Source: Rhabditophanes sp. KR3021 (Eukaryota; Nematoda; Chromadorea; Rhabditida; Alloionematidae). From it: DNA of 64,000 nt. Positions 1-11,104 of this stretch are shown one piece after another. Where the stretch lies: assembly GCA_963281155.1 (NCBI GenBank), contig CAUJLY010000002.1, forward strand, positions 2,046,001 to 2,110,000, in the 5' to 3' direction. The notes below the pieces were generated by a model. It was not told the origin of the DNA, did no database searches, and saw only the letters and a program-made list of their open reading frames with translations. The translations under genes and the position numbers were made by a program. Each line of letters starts with the position of its first letter. Position 1 is the stretch's first letter.

Positions 1-960
1 TATGTGTTATTTAGGAGGACACATTTATTTTAAAGTAGTATGTACTCTAAATTAACTTAAACACAATTCTGTTGCTTTTGATAGCGTTGTTGAGTTGTAA
101 ATAATTAACATTTGAAACAAATAAAGTGGTTCTCAAAAGAAATAATAATATTTATGGTGTTTTCGGAGATGTACACAACTTTCATTTTTATTTCTTCCAA
201 TTAAAAAAGATGTTATCTATAGTATGTTTTGGTTGTGTTTAACGATCTCGTAACTTTCTACATTTTCCCTTGATGTTGTTAATGATATTAGGGTATAACA
301 CTTTTTTGTTTCGTTTAGCTAATCTATACAAATAACCATGACTTCCTAAATAAAACTTGAATCACTGTTGCGTGACAACAAACATACCTACTCAAAATTA
401 ATTAATTACCTAAAACTTAAAGTTGATGTCATTTCATGCCAATCACCTGAAAATAGTCTAACAACAAAAAGTCACCCAACTATGTAATTGCAACAAAAAA
501 CCACCTAACTAATTGGAACATAAAATACACCTAATTCAGTTTCTTGATGTAATTCGCTTAATGCGACTACTCATACAGTCTAAACTACTGTTCAACACCT
601 AAATACACTGCAACTAACTCTTCTCACAAACAACAATCGTCAAATAAAAAACAACTTTCATTTTTTAGAAAGACTTCTGACTTCTTCTGATCATAAATCA
701 ATTTATTATTCAACGACAAAACAACACCAAATCACGCCTCACTTTCCTTACCAACTTTTCTTTGGTTGCACTTTTGCCTACTGAAGGATATAGATCGGAA
801 TTAGGTAATGATTTTTGTGACCTCGCACATACCCATTTTGATAACACTATCAGTGTCTTCTAAACAACTTTACCACCCCAAAAACAGGTTTAATCGCTCT
901 CTCTCGTTCAAGCAACCCTTGTTGACAATAAATTAGCCTTGTCAACACTATTTAAGGCAA
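1..960. other. 5' flank without recognised gene
   Basis: No credible coding region is visible on either strand. The last 100 bases hold a TATA-like CTATTTAAGG just before the start of the cysteine-rich secreted protein gene, so the right end probably carries its promoter. Confidence 0.5.
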
Positions 961-1647
961 ATGGCAAAGGTGAAACCAATCACTTTCTCATTCACTACCA
1001 AAACCATGATGATCCCTTCAACCAAGCTTATTCTAATTGCTTGCCTCTCTTGTCTAATCTATTCTACAACAGCTCAAAAAATCAAGCAATGTATGTGCAG
1101 TGACATTGCTCCTTGCAAGCAAAAATTCAGTGAATCTGTGAATGTTTGTATTGATCAATGCAAAAGCCATGCTTCTAAATTAGGTGCTGATTATGGAGTC
1201 TTAAGGCAATGTTTTGCTTCAAAGGAACATATGATCAAGGCTACCATTCAATGCGAAGACGCTAAGTTAGCTGGATCTTGTGCTAGAGTTCCAGGAAATA
1301 TGGTTAATAAGAGATTCGAGGAAACTTTGAAACTAGCTGCTATGTCTGAGATGAGTAATATTCTCCAATCATCGGGAGTTCTCAATCAAGTCAAGCCATT
1401 AATGGGAACTGGAAAGAAATTCTATGGATGTGTATCTAAATGCATGAAAATCAAGTCTGGAAATTGTCAAGAAAAACTAAAGTGTGGACTTGATTTACCT
1501 ACAGACACCGTCCTAGTCCAACAAACCAAACAATGTGCCATACAATCAGGATTCAACACTGGAGTTGTAAGAGAACTCTGTAATTGTGCTGTCAAAGCTG
1601 GAGTACGCCAACTCGCCGGGGTTTGCGATAAAATCGTCATCCAATAA
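961..1647 (+). CDS. Secreted cysteine-rich protein, single exon
   Basis: A 228-residue intronless frame. The first ATG gives a short polar leader; the tandem methionines at residues 16-17 (about 1006) start a textbook signal peptide (MMIPSTKLILIACLSCLIYS) with a cleavage site near TTAQ, so the true start is probably there. The mature part has about 16 cysteines in two groups, one at residues 44-98 and one at 157-223, separated by a cysteine-poor helical stretch. This suggests two disulphide-rich modules, both containing CxxxC-type spacing. No transmembrane segment follows. I do not recognise an enzyme or binding domain. Similar secreted Cys-rich proteins of unknown function are common in nematodes. 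A secreted role is an inference from the signal peptide; function is unknown. Confidence 0.8.
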   Translation: MAKVKPITFSFTTKTMMIPSTKLILIACLSCLIYSTTAQKIKQCMCSDIAPCKQKFSESVNVCIDQCKSHASKLGADYGVLRQCFASKEHMIKATIQCEDAKLAGSCARVPGNMVNKRFEETLKLAAMSEMSNILQSSGVLNQVKPLMGTGKKFYGCVSKCMKIKSGNCQEKLKCGLDLPTDTVLVQQTKQCAIQSGFNTGVVRELCNCAVKAGVRQLAGVCDKIVIQ

Positions 1648-4195
1648 TTTAGATCTTTCGTAACTATATCAGTAATATTAAAAAATCGTATTAGTCATAA
1701 AAATTGCTCCTTTAATTGTTTATAAAAAAGGGTCTCACAAAAATGAAAGCCCACAATATAATATTATCTTCGCCAATGTAATAATAAAACTACCCCCACA
1801 AATATGTGTATATTTAACATATTTATAATTTTATTTAACCAACCATATCTAGTGTACAAAAATAGCTTCTCAACAAAAGAGAAAAGTAATATTTTTATTA
1901 TCATATATAATTTAACAAGAGCCAGAGTTTAAAACTGAGTAAGGTTGTGTGAAAAATGATACATTATAAAAAGAAATTCTGCTAACATATTTGTCATCTT
2001 TAAAAAGGGTGTTTATAAATTGCTGAGGCCTGATTTATGAACGTGGAGTTGTCTCGAGAGACTTTTAATTGAGGGAGATTTAAAGTCAGTTTTTGAACGG
2101 AAATTTATATAAAATGCATACAGAAAGTAATATTATTTTTTCATATTTATGATGAGGACATTCAAGGTAGGAGTGATTTAAAAAACATTCTTTATTATTT
2201 ATTGAAAGTGCATGTTTCCTTTTTCTGCTTAACAAATCTTTTTTGAATTTTTAAACAATGCCTCATACTATATTTGCATCAGACATATTGAATTATTTGA
2301 ATTCAACTTACCTTGAAAATATTGAAGAAGGTGATGAAGAAGAACCAACTTGATAACTCATGACTAGAGTAGGTATTATTTGTTGGTATTTTTGTGACAA
2401 AGTTAGATACCACCTGACAAAGGAAAATAAGGCAATCACACCCACAACTTTATGAATGATGTCAGGCTTTACAATAGCTAAAGGTGCGTATTTTTAATAA
2501 AATAGTATAGATGTTGGTGCCTGAAATTGCGAAAAGTTCTTAAAGTCCTTATTAAAGCATATGGAAAAGATGTATAATAGGCAAATAAATGAATTATTTA
2601 AATTGCATATAAATTAGTTATCAAGACCGGAATAACCAAAAAAAGTTTTAGACTCAATTGCCGCTTAAATTTATTTAATCTCATATCAAAGGTATGCATT
2701 TATTTTGTTAAAGAAAATATTGTGCTTGATGGTGCATATTAAAGCCTATTATCTAGGAGATTTAATAATGAATTTACTGCTTTTCCAAAATAATAGTAAA
2801 TAAAGGAGATACGGGAATATGAAAGTCTCTTTACGTGGTCTTGCCATCAAAACAAACCTTTTACCTTTTCATAAACATGTATAATGACATATCCTCGAAG
2901 AAAGTGTATGTGTCTGAGCATATGCAATTTGCTCTTTGACTACAGCCAACTTCCAATTTGCTATAATTCTTTATTAAAAAAGGAATGAGAAGATTTTTGC
3001 CGTTAATGTGCTCCATAGCTTTGATTATCTTTTTACTAATAAACATTTATTCACTTAGTATTTATTAACAGTCATTCGCTTAACATTCACTCACTTGCTT
3101 GGATGTCTAAAAAGGTAAGACTATATAAATAACAAGCTCTCAAGTTAATTGGCATTGTCATGGAAGCAAGTAAAATAAATTGAGTAGCGACAAATATTTT
3201 TGTTTTTAACAAAATCAACGAATGTCTACTAATAAATGTATTTTTAACCAAAATAGCATTTTTATAATATACAGGTTTGATGTGGTTAAATGATTTTATT
3301 CGGCATTTTTATTTATCCCAAATTCAGAGTAATTTTATGTTGACTAATTTGCTTAACAATCAATTTGGCAAGTATAATATTCTTATTCGATCATATAAGA
3401 TGGTTATTTGTGTTTCATAATTGTATCATCAAATTGCGACATGTTTTGCTTTGGCCTGGTTTGAGTCGGGTTTTAAATATCGACATGCTATAAAAAGTTG
3501 TCTTGTTAATTGATAGCCTTCAAACAATGTCATACCCAACCCAAAAATAGATGCTAGGAGATGGCAATGTGGAACGGTACAAATTCAAGCACCTTTTAAC
3601 TGATATGAATAAGCTTTTAAGAAAAGCTCTTAAGATGTGTTTCACAAACGTATTTATATTATCATTTAAAGGTTACATGAACGTATATATCTGCTATACA
3701 CTTTTGTGTACATATTAAATGTTTCTTCGTTGGCAAGAACATTTCATGTTTATTTGTCTATGAAGTTGATAAACAAACGTGACTTTTTAATATTAAATTG
3801 ACGGAAACATATGTTCGCGGAATGAATAATTTTATTAACTTTAAATATTCGCTCATTGAATCTACCTTTTGGTGAAATACATAAATGATGTGATAGGCTA
3901 GAAAAACCACGCTCAAATATTTGTTGTATTACATCTATCTCCCAAATAAAAGACTTAAATTACGCTCAAAATAGATTACTTCTTTTTAATTATCTTTGAT
4001 AAGGTTATTTTTAGGGGACTGTTTAAATAAAATAAAAAAACAAATATTATTTACACATCAAATTTAATCAAAAATTTATTCAGTTTAAAAGTTATATTTC
4101 AAATTAATACATAAAAGGTGAGTTTAAAAGGAAATTTCTGTTGATATACAAATTGTTAATAGTTACTAAGCAAATTATAAACGCTAGCAAAGTTT
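1648..4195. other. Intergenic region, no gene seen
   Basis: About 2.5 kb of AT-rich sequence with only short frames interrupted by stops. A short frame near 2270-2360 reads like possible decayed coding sequence ending in an acidic Glu-rich run, but nothing recognisable. The left edge is the 3' flank of the cysteine-rich gene; the right edge is the 3' flank of the sugar transporter. Confidence 0.5.
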
Positions 4196-5765
4196 TTACT
4201 TCTTTTCCAACTCTTTCTTGATCTGGTCGACGCTTTTTCCTTTGGTTTCTGGGACAAATTTGTATGTGTAGAAAATAAAGAATCCAAGGAATCCAACAAA
4301 GATGAGGAAGGTATATTGTCCGAGTATTCTTTGGAATGTTGGGAATAAAAGTCCTACCAAAAAAGCGGCTGTCCAATTGACCATGCAAGCGATAGAACTG
4401 GCAGTCCCTCTAGCTGAAGAAGTAAAGATTTCTGAGACAAAGAACCATGGAATACTTCCAGGCCCGGTAGCGAATGAAACGACAAACAAAAGAACGAAAG
4501 CAATAGATGCATAACTTCCAATTGATTTGATAGCTTCAGTAACATTGGAATTTTGCATTGTTAAAAGCAGCAACAAGGCCCAGGGACGTGATGAGCATAC
4601 CACTCAGACCAGCCAAATGAAGTGGCTTTCTACCGAATTTAGGGTGATCAACTAACCAAGTGGAAACCAATGTTTGGATCACATTTACTAAACCCATTCC
4701 AATTGTAGCATAAACGGCAGTTTCGGCACTCAATTTAGCAGACATGAAAATGGAAGTTGAGTAGAACATGGCAGCGTTGATTCCGGACAATTGTTGGGAC
4801 AACATCATCATAATAGCGATGATCATTGGCTGTCTGAGATCTCCCTTGAACATATCGAGCAATCCAGCTTTTTCGGTATTTCTCGTTTCCTCAGCTTCAA
4901 CAATAAATTGATCCAACTCATCCTGAACATCGTCGGTTCCTCTTAACTTTTTGAGAGCAGCTGCGGCAGTTTCAGGACTGTTTTTGACATTGAGGATCCA
5001 TTTAGGAGATTCGGGGGCAAATGGCAGAAGAGCCAATTGGATTCCAGATGGAATAAGGGTGAACAAGAAAATGTATTGCCACAACTCCTCTGTCCCGAAG
5101 ATGCTTGGATGTCCAAGGATCTGACTGAACAAGATTGAGATAGTTACAGCAAGTTGATGTACTGATCCAAGGGTTCCGCGGAGATTTGGGGGAGCAATTT
5201 CACACAAATACATTGGTACGAGCCCAGAAGCAAGTCCACAAGCGAGACCAATTATCAAACGACCCATAATCATCATGTAGTAGAAGTTTGAGTGCTTGGC
5301 TAACCCCATGAAAAGTCCCGCAATCATAATCAATCCGTTGTTTGCCAATAGACCTCCCTTTCTTCCCATTTTGTCGGCAACAGTTCCGGATAAGAGTCCT
5401 CCAATCATTCCACCAATCGAGAAAATAGCGACAGTAACAGCCCAAATCATATCAATTTCGGATTTTTGAATGTTAGAAGAGTGGATTTGAAAGTGATTGT
5501 CCCCAATCCATTTTTGAATGAGATCTCCCGGAGCATTAATACCTTAAAAAATGATATAAATAAATAATACAATCAAAAGCTTACATCCAATATGATATCC
5601 AAATACGAATGATCCACCAATTGCAGAAGCAAAGACTGCAAACAAGAGAGCTCCGGTCAATTTTCCAGTTAGTTCCTTAGGCTCGACACCATTCAATGTC
5701 TTAGCAGCATCTTTGTGGCTAAGTAACCCTTTTGCTTCCTCAAAGATAGTTCTCCTCTCCCCCAT
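4196..5765 (-). CDS. GLUT-type facilitative sugar transporter (MFS), frame broken by one base
   Basis: Two exons, 5765-5585 and 5542-4196, with a 42-bp GT-AG intron at 5543-5584; joined, they give about 508 residues, a usual GLUT length. Seen: TM1 with GYHIGCINAPGD, a cytoplasmic DKMGRKGG loop after TM2, PESPKW after TM6, QQLSGINA in TM7, GRKPLHLAG in TM8, GPGSIPWF in TM10 and the terminal VPETKGKS. These are the sugar-porter signatures of class I GLUTs (nematode FGT-1 type), implying facilitated hexose uptake at the plasma membrane. The frame shifts by one base between 4551 and 4566, between TM8 and TM9, where runs of four T and four A lie; both flanking frames are clearly homologous to the transporter. 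One surplus base in the assembly is the simplest reading, but a real null allele or pseudogene is possible. An out-of-frame ATG lies upstream at 5813. Confidence 0.85.
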
Positions 5766-7194
5766 TATTAGGTTTAATGGAGGTTATTATGTGATCTGTT
5801 TCAGTAGTAGCCATTGTTAGTATACCTTAGTAAAATGTTTAGTATTTGTAGTATTTAAAATCTATAAAAAATGATTTGATATTATTAATAAACAAAAAGA
5901 CATTAGTATATTATTAATCGATGTTATGACAAAGGCACACGTTTATATTTCATCTATTTATCTAAACATACACACATTTGTATTAAGTATATTAATAAAG
6001 TAGGAGAGGGCGTTGTGCATTAAATGAAATCACAAAAAAGTCTGGCCCAAGTCACGTACGATTTAGCTTTGAAGTAGTAGTTAGTTCAAACAACATTAAA
6101 ATGAAGAGGCAATGGCATGGGGTCTGTCTATGGCCGTTCAACAAAGAATTGCCCGTTTTTCGGTTACTAGGACAATTTATAGTACGAGAAATGTGAGTAT
6201 AGCATCAATGACACAAAACATCTAATGGGTCTCGAGCAAAAAAGAGGAGAAGTTTGTCATCGTCACCCAATGTGTAATCAAGCAGACTTGGATGAATGTA
6301 CAAGAATGGTATAATAGTACAATAGTTGGTGTAATTAGTTTTTTTGCGAGGACACCTTTTAAATAGTGTTCTAAAATAATTAGGTTTACTTTTACCTACA
6401 TATCATCTTAATTACACGTAGTTACGATATCGTACTAAAAGATAAGAACTGACACGTGAATCAGATTCTAAATGTTAATCTCTTAGGCGCTGTCAATGGT
6501 ATTTATTTAAATCAAAATAAGTGTTAAATATTTCTGCTGTTAAATTCAAAGATTAAGAAAAAACCACATGTACTTGTTTACCTCGCTATTTTTGTTATCA
6601 AAAATAAAAATTGAAGTTTTTGCATCTTTTGAATAAAGAAGTTGACGTAATATGTGTAATTTAACCCACTCGTTAATAACATAATTATTAATTAATTTTT
6701 TACATGTCAATAAGATAGGAAATAGGAATCACGCTAGATAAGGAATAATACGACATATTTCTATTTAGCAACGAGCACATCTTTGAAGGGTGATAAAGGA
6801 CGAATGCTTTTGACAGAAAACATAACACGCCATTTGACACTTCTCAAAAAATGGTTAACGTCAAAAGTAGAGTTGGATTGTGATTTGGGAGAAGTGGAGA
6901 TGGTGTTGCGTATGATTATTTGGGTGTAATGTTTATTTATATGTAGTTTAGATTGCCCATAATAAGGGACAATTCTCACCGTGGTTGGTTTGTGTACAAA
7001 GGTGACCTTTGTAATTGAAAATATGACAACGTCTCTATTTTGGATATGTAATATTTAGCAAAAGTTCATATCAATTTTTTATTGTCAACAAAATAAATTA
7101 AAGGTCATTGAAATATAATTGGGCAGATGAAATCAAAAAATATTTTTATTAAAATGATCACAGTGTCTTCTTTTAAAGCAATTGCACGACAAAT
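5766..7194. other. Intergenic region upstream of the sugar transporter
   Basis: Contains the probable promoter and 5' UTR of the minus-strand sugar transporter. A 72-codon minus-strand frame at 6761-6979 has no recognisable features. No RNA gene or repeat was recognised. Confidence 0.45.
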
Positions 7195-8332
7195 TCAATC
7201 AAGGCGAACCATACATGCGTCCAATTGAGTAAGTGAGGGAATTGCTGATGTCACCCGTCTAACATAGGAGCCAGTGTCCGAAGTTTGTATTGGATTCCTT
7301 TCGAGGTACAAAGTTTTGAGGTCACTTAACTTGCCCAAATTAGCTAAGGAATGAACGTCGGCAATTTTGTTGTCGTTCAAGTACAAATCAGTTAGTTTTG
7401 GTAACTTTTGAAGATCATCAATCTTGACGACAAAATTTTTTGACAAGTCTAGCAATTCCAAGTTAGTTAACTTTTCAATTCCATCAAGGGTTTCAATTCC
7501 TTGTTCAGAAATATGAAGTTCTTTTAAGTTTTGTAAGGTGTCCAGATTCTCCATCTTAACAATTTTGTTGGCAGCAAGTCCGAGAATTTGGAGATTAACC
7601 AAGGTCTCAATTCCTTCGATGACACGAATCTTGTTCTTCCCTAGATGAAGCCTTTCCATTTTGACGAGGTGACTCAAATTTTCAATTTTAGAGATTTTGT
7701 TGACTCCCAATTCGATTTGCTTCAAGTTAACATTGTTTGTCAATCCTTCAATCAGTCTAATTTTATTGTACGTCAAAAACAATTGCTCTAATTTGACTAA
7801 AGCAGTTAATCCTTCGATTTTTAGTAGTCTGTTTTGACTCATATCCAAAAATTTCAAATTAACAAGCTTGTCTAGTCCTTTAATCACTGGAATTTGGTTG
7901 TCGCAAAGATCTAAATGCTCCAAATTCGGCATATCCACGACCGGTAAGTCAGTCATTAGATTTTGTCTTAAACAAAGATGCGTTAATGCGTGTCTATTTT
8001 CCATCAGTGGGAACACGGTAATTCTTTGTTGGATCAAATAAATAGCCTAAAACGCTGATAATTAAATTAATCCCATTTTAACTTACTTCCTCATCTTCAG
8101 GAATATCTTCAATATTAATAAATGGAGTCTGCTCGTACTCGATGTACTCAATTTGTTTGTTGACTACAGCTGTAGGTGCAGCAGCTGAAGTCTCCTCTAC
8201 TAATGCATCATCTTTTATTTCAGTTGATGCTTCATCTTTTGCTTCAGTTGGTGTGTCCACTTTTGCCTCAACTGTTGGTTCACTGGTTAGCTCTACGGAA
8301 GGCTCGATATCAGACATATTATCTAAAGACAT
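7195..8332 (-). CDS. sds-22: SDS22, protein phosphatase 1 regulatory subunit 7 (LRR protein)
   Basis: Exons 8332-8087 and 8046-7195 with a 40-bp intron; up to 365 residues. After an acidic, low-complexity N-terminus of about 80 residues come some ten consecutive 22-residue SDS22-like leucine-rich repeats (pattern LxxLxLxxNxIxxIxGLxxL), closed by an LRR cap with YLERNPIQ and a C-terminal YVRRVTSAIPSLTQLDA. This is the classic SDS22/PPP1R7 architecture and length. The family binds PP1 catalytic subunit in the nucleus and cytosol and controls its assembly and activity in mitosis. The first ATG (8332) lies in a context reading GTCTTTAG, a plausible trans-splice acceptor, just before a second ATG at 8317; the protein may therefore start at MSDIEPSVEL. 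It lies 131 bp downstream of the SMIM20-like gene on the same strand, suggesting an operon. Confidence 0.93.
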
Positions 8333-8463
8333 AAAATGTATAATTAAAGAAGCAATAACGGTGAGATAATTGACCGAAACAACGGAACAAACAAAATATG
8401 CTAACTGTAAAATGCCTTGGCAATAATTTATTAAAACTACAATGAACTATATTAACATTTATT
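8333..8463 (-). promoter_or_regulatory. Intercistronic region of a probable operon (SMIM20-like to SDS22)
   Basis: A 131-bp gap between two minus-strand genes. On the minus strand there are two AATAAA-type poly(A) signals (plus-strand TTTATT at 8458-8463 and 8427-8432) directly after the upstream stop, followed by acceptor-like TTACAG and TCTTTAG before the SDS22 start. This matches the layout of nematode operons, where the downstream message is trans-spliced. Inference from spacing and motifs only. Confidence 0.5.
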
Positions 8464-8745
8464 CTATTTTGGTGATTTGAAAGGATCACTCCAAGGCCTT
8501 TGGCCATTTGCTAACTCCTCTCTTGATCCTTGTATCAAGGCTCGTTTGGCTACCTGACTTTCTTTATAATAATTGTGGTTAATCTTTGGTTGTAAAATGA
8601 CTTCATATAAAGCCGCGACTGTTAACGTTACTACTCCGAAGACTGCGACAGATCCAGCTGAAACTTTTGAAAATTTGTTGAAGCCAGGGATTTTTGAACG
8701 TAGTCGTAAGAATAAAGGTGCTTTTACTCCATCAGGAATACGCAT
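8464..8745 (-). CDS. SMIM20 / MITRAC7-like mitochondrial membrane protein
   Basis: A 93-residue protein if started at the ATG at 8745; the frame is open further upstream to 8850 but that part looks non-conserved. Residues about 28-48 form one hydrophobic helix, followed by LYEVILQPKINHNYYKESQ and a C-terminal RPWSDPF. The order TM helix, Y-x-x-x-x-x-P, YK-rich helix and terminal WSDPF is the signature of SMIM20/MITRAC7, an inner-membrane factor stabilising newly made COX1 during cytochrome c oxidase assembly (in vertebrates also annotated as the phoenixin precursor). The match rests on a short protein but the terminal motif is distinctive. An acceptor-like TTCAG about 34 bases upstream of the chosen ATG fits trans-splicing. 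It is the first gene of a probable two-gene operon with SDS22. Confidence 0.72.
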   Translation of the reverse strand: MRIPDGVKAPLFLRLRSKIPGFNKFSKVSAGSVAVFGVVTLTVAALYEVILQPKINHNYYKESQVAKRALIQGSREELANGQRPWSDPFKSPK

Positions 8746-9201
8746 TTTGTGAAGGCTTTTGTTATCAAAGTAGAGATAATAGTGCTGAACTAGTTGTGTG
8801 GTACACACTTCCTTCACCAGACCTCTGCAAAATACAGACAATCTCTTCAAGAAATCTCCGAGGTTGAGAATGATTGAGACAAGAGGTTGTTTAAACCATT
8901 ACGTTAACGAAACAACAGCATTTCTGGTGTCATATTTTAGTAACCACTAATTATTGTGCCTAGATTTACTGAAAATATAGCGTTATTTTTACAGGTAAGA
9001 CTTATAAAGGATGTTTTTGATGAAGTTATTGAATCGTAAAAAGGACTTAAGCGATGTAAGCTTAAATTTGCTATATTTGTTGTAATGGTAATTATTATGT
9101 TTTAGATGTTTGAAGATAAATGGTTTGTAAATTTACTTTTATAATATCTTTTAAGTCACTTCTTGCATTCTTTTTTAACGATTTCACTTAACTCACTGTT
9201 T
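8746..9201. other. Divergent promoter region between SMIM20-like (-) and MITD1-like (+)
   Basis: About 450 bp separating divergently transcribed genes. The minus-strand frame continues open to 8850, so an upstream coding extension of the SMIM20-like gene cannot be excluded. No other gene is visible; shared control of both genes is likely from the arrangement. Confidence 0.4.
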
Positions 9202-9208
9202 GTTTTAG
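9202..9208 (+). promoter_or_regulatory. Probable spliced-leader acceptor of the MITD1-like gene
   Basis: GTTTTAG ends one base before the ATG at 9210, with no upstream exon in frame, as expected for trans-splicing. Confidence 0.5.
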
Positions 9209-9209
9209 C

Positions 9210-9955
9210 ATGCCAGACCACATCGACGCTTTGATTGTTCAAGCAAGAACCAATTTACAAGCTGGATCAAAGGCTGAAGAGGATGGTGATGGACCAGGTG
9301 CCGGGAAATGTTACAATGCAGCCGTTGACTTCTTGGTCCAAGCTATAAATAGTAACTTTATTTGTGCATCATCTTTAATCAAGTTTGTTAAGCTATGCCG
9401 AAGGATGACAAAAGACGTGTTCCTGTATCAAAAGTTAAAGAAGACTTTGAGCAAAAGGTTTTACGACTAAGAGGCCATAATGAGTCCCAAAAAGTTCATA
9501 TCGAGACAATTGATATAAAAGATGGAGACACTGGGTTTTCTTACTCAAAGTTGTTCGGAAGGTGTGTGAATGAATCCACTAAATGTGTACGTGTGGAAGA
9601 TCCTTACGTCAGAAGTCGGGGACAGGCTATTTATTTTGGGGCTTTTTGCGAATTTCTTGTCAAGAATGGTAAGAATATCAAATTGATTTCGTTAAAAACG
9701 AGTGAAGACAACAAAGCTGGCGGTTCTGAAATTCTGACAGTCTTAAAGAAAAGCTTGGGCACAAGGGGAATTAGCCTCGATATCATCTATGGTGAATTCC
9801 ATGATAGGCAAATCAAGTTTGATAGTGGATGGGAAGTAACCCTTGGAAGGGGTCTTGACATCTACCAATTTGTTGAATGTGGCGCAATTGGGTTTACAGA
9901 CTACTCGTTAAGACCTTGTAAAAATGCAAGGATTCAATTCTTTAAAAATACCTAA
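9210..9955 (+). CDS. MIT domain-containing protein 1 (MITD1) homologue
   Basis: Exons 9210-9351 and 9393-9955 with a 41-bp intron; 234 residues, close to human MITD1 (about 249). Residues 1-75 form a three-helix MIT domain (start MPDHIDALIVQA, then CYNAAVDFLVQAIN). The rest is the MITD1 C-terminal phospholipase-D-like membrane-binding domain, with GFSYSKLFGRC, VEDPYVRSRGQ, FHDRQIKFDSGW, GRGLDIYQF and DYSLRPC all in the usual order. MITD1 binds ESCRT-III subunits through the MIT domain and stabilises the midbody during abscission. The start follows immediately after an acceptor-like GTTTTAG, so the mRNA is probably trans-spliced. PA28-gamma follows 400 bp downstream on the same strand, too far to call an operon. 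Confidence 0.9.
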
Positions 9956-10342
9956 TTCTATCTAAATATCACTAATTTATGTGTATATTTATGTATTTAT
10001 AAAATGGGTAAGATTATACATCTTCCTTAATCTGATTGTATCAGATTCTTTATTTTATGTGTGTTCTATGTTATAGTAGATGGTACAAGCTTGGTAGGTT
10101 TAACTTTCGGTGTGTAAACCTGTTGACTCAGGGAGTGCTTGTTACCAATGTATCTTGATGTTACGTCAGAATTAACAACACACTTACATTTTTCATCATT
10201 TTATGTGTTTTGTCTTACTATTTGTATCCGCAACATTAGACGTTAAGAAGAAATTTACTAATGTATCGTTGCTTTTGACTACAAAGTTTGTATCTTTGGT
10301 TGATTATCTTGTTTGAATCTTTAATTAGCTCAAAAATTTGAA
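9956..10342. other. Intergenic region between MITD1-like and PA28-gamma
   Basis: About 390 bp with no coding potential seen. It holds the 3' UTR of the MITD1-like gene and the presumed promoter of the PA28-gamma gene. Confidence 0.45.
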
Positions 10343-10349
10343 CTTTTAG
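10343..10349 (+). promoter_or_regulatory. Probable spliced-leader acceptor of the PA28-gamma gene
   Basis: CTTTTAG ends five bases before the ATG at 10355; the absence of an in-frame exon upstream points to trans-splicing. Confidence 0.5.
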
Positions 10350-10354
10350 AAAGT

Positions 10355-11104
10355 ATGGCTACAGCTGAAGACAAGAAAAAAGTCGCTTTGTTTCAAGCGC
10401 ATAAAGAAGCTGTTAACTTGAAAGCAGAGGGAGAGATTTTGCACAAAATTCCAGTGCGTGTGTTGTACTACACTGAAGTATTGGAAAATGGATTCTTAAG
10501 TCCGAAGATGGCAGAAGAAATTGCCCCTTCGATTGAAGTTATTTTTCCTCAAGATTCCAAAAATGGCGATGGGAGTCATTGTGAACCGGGAGCAAAGAGA
10601 AGTGCCTCTCAAATGTCAAAGGAATCAGGTTTATTGCCAATCTACGGATTTGATAAAGGAAAGGTTCCAGTTAATTCTAAACTGCTGCAAATAATTGATA
10701 GAATCAAGCCGTGTCTTCGAGAAGATATTGAGAACATCTATATTCTAAAGCAATGGGTGACCTTCCTTATTCCTAAGATTGAAGATGGGAACAATTTTGG
10801 AGTTGGCATTCAAGAGGAAATCCTGGCAAATGTCAAGACTTTAGAAATGGAATGCGCCTCAAACTATGAAAACCTGTCGAGATATTTTGGTGGCAGAGCT
10901 AAGATCGTTTCCAAGTGTTGCAAGTACCCACATATCGAGGATTACCAGCAGTATCTTCTAGACTTTGACAACAAAGAATTCTGGTGTATTCGTATGTTTT
11001 TAACTGATATCAGAAATTCATTGTCCGGTCTTTATGACTTAATTTTGAAGAATCTAGAGAAGCTCAAGACCCCAAGAACTAGCCATTCCAGTAGCTTGTA
11101 TTAG
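10355..11104 (+). CDS. psme-3: Proteasome activator complex subunit 3 (PA28-gamma / REG-gamma)
   Basis: A single exon of 249 residues, the usual length of the family. Helix 1 region at residues 5-65 (ending IEVIFP), then a variable loop with the basic KRSAS (nuclear signal-like) and the conserved LPIYGFDKGKVPVN, then the activation-loop region at about residues 135-150, reading QWVTFLIPKIEDGNNFGVGI, which contacts the 20S alpha ring. The C-terminal four-helix part has NYENLSRYFGGRAKIVSK and EYxxYLxDFD-like DYQQYLLDFDNKEF, ending in SSSLY. PA28-gamma forms a nuclear heptameric cap that opens the 20S proteasome for ATP-independent degradation of selected proteins. A TTTTAG five bases before the ATG supports this start. 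Confidence 0.95.
   Translation: MATAEDKKKVALFQAHKEAVNLKAEGEILHKIPVRVLYYTEVLENGFLSPKMAEEIAPSIEVIFPQDSKNGDGSHCEPGAKRSASQMSKESGLLPIYGFDKGKVPVNSKLLQIIDRIKPCLREDIENIYILKQWVTFLIPKIEDGNNFGVGIQEEILANVKTLEMECASNYENLSRYFGGRAKIVSKCCKYPHIEDYQQYLLDFDNKEFWCIRMFLTDIRNSLSGLYDLILKNLEKLKTPRTSHSSSLY

Noticed and set aside
2351..2390. TGACTAGAG resembling a nematode microRNA 5' end
   Set aside because: Only the seed-length start matches, and no hairpin precursor can be drawn around it.
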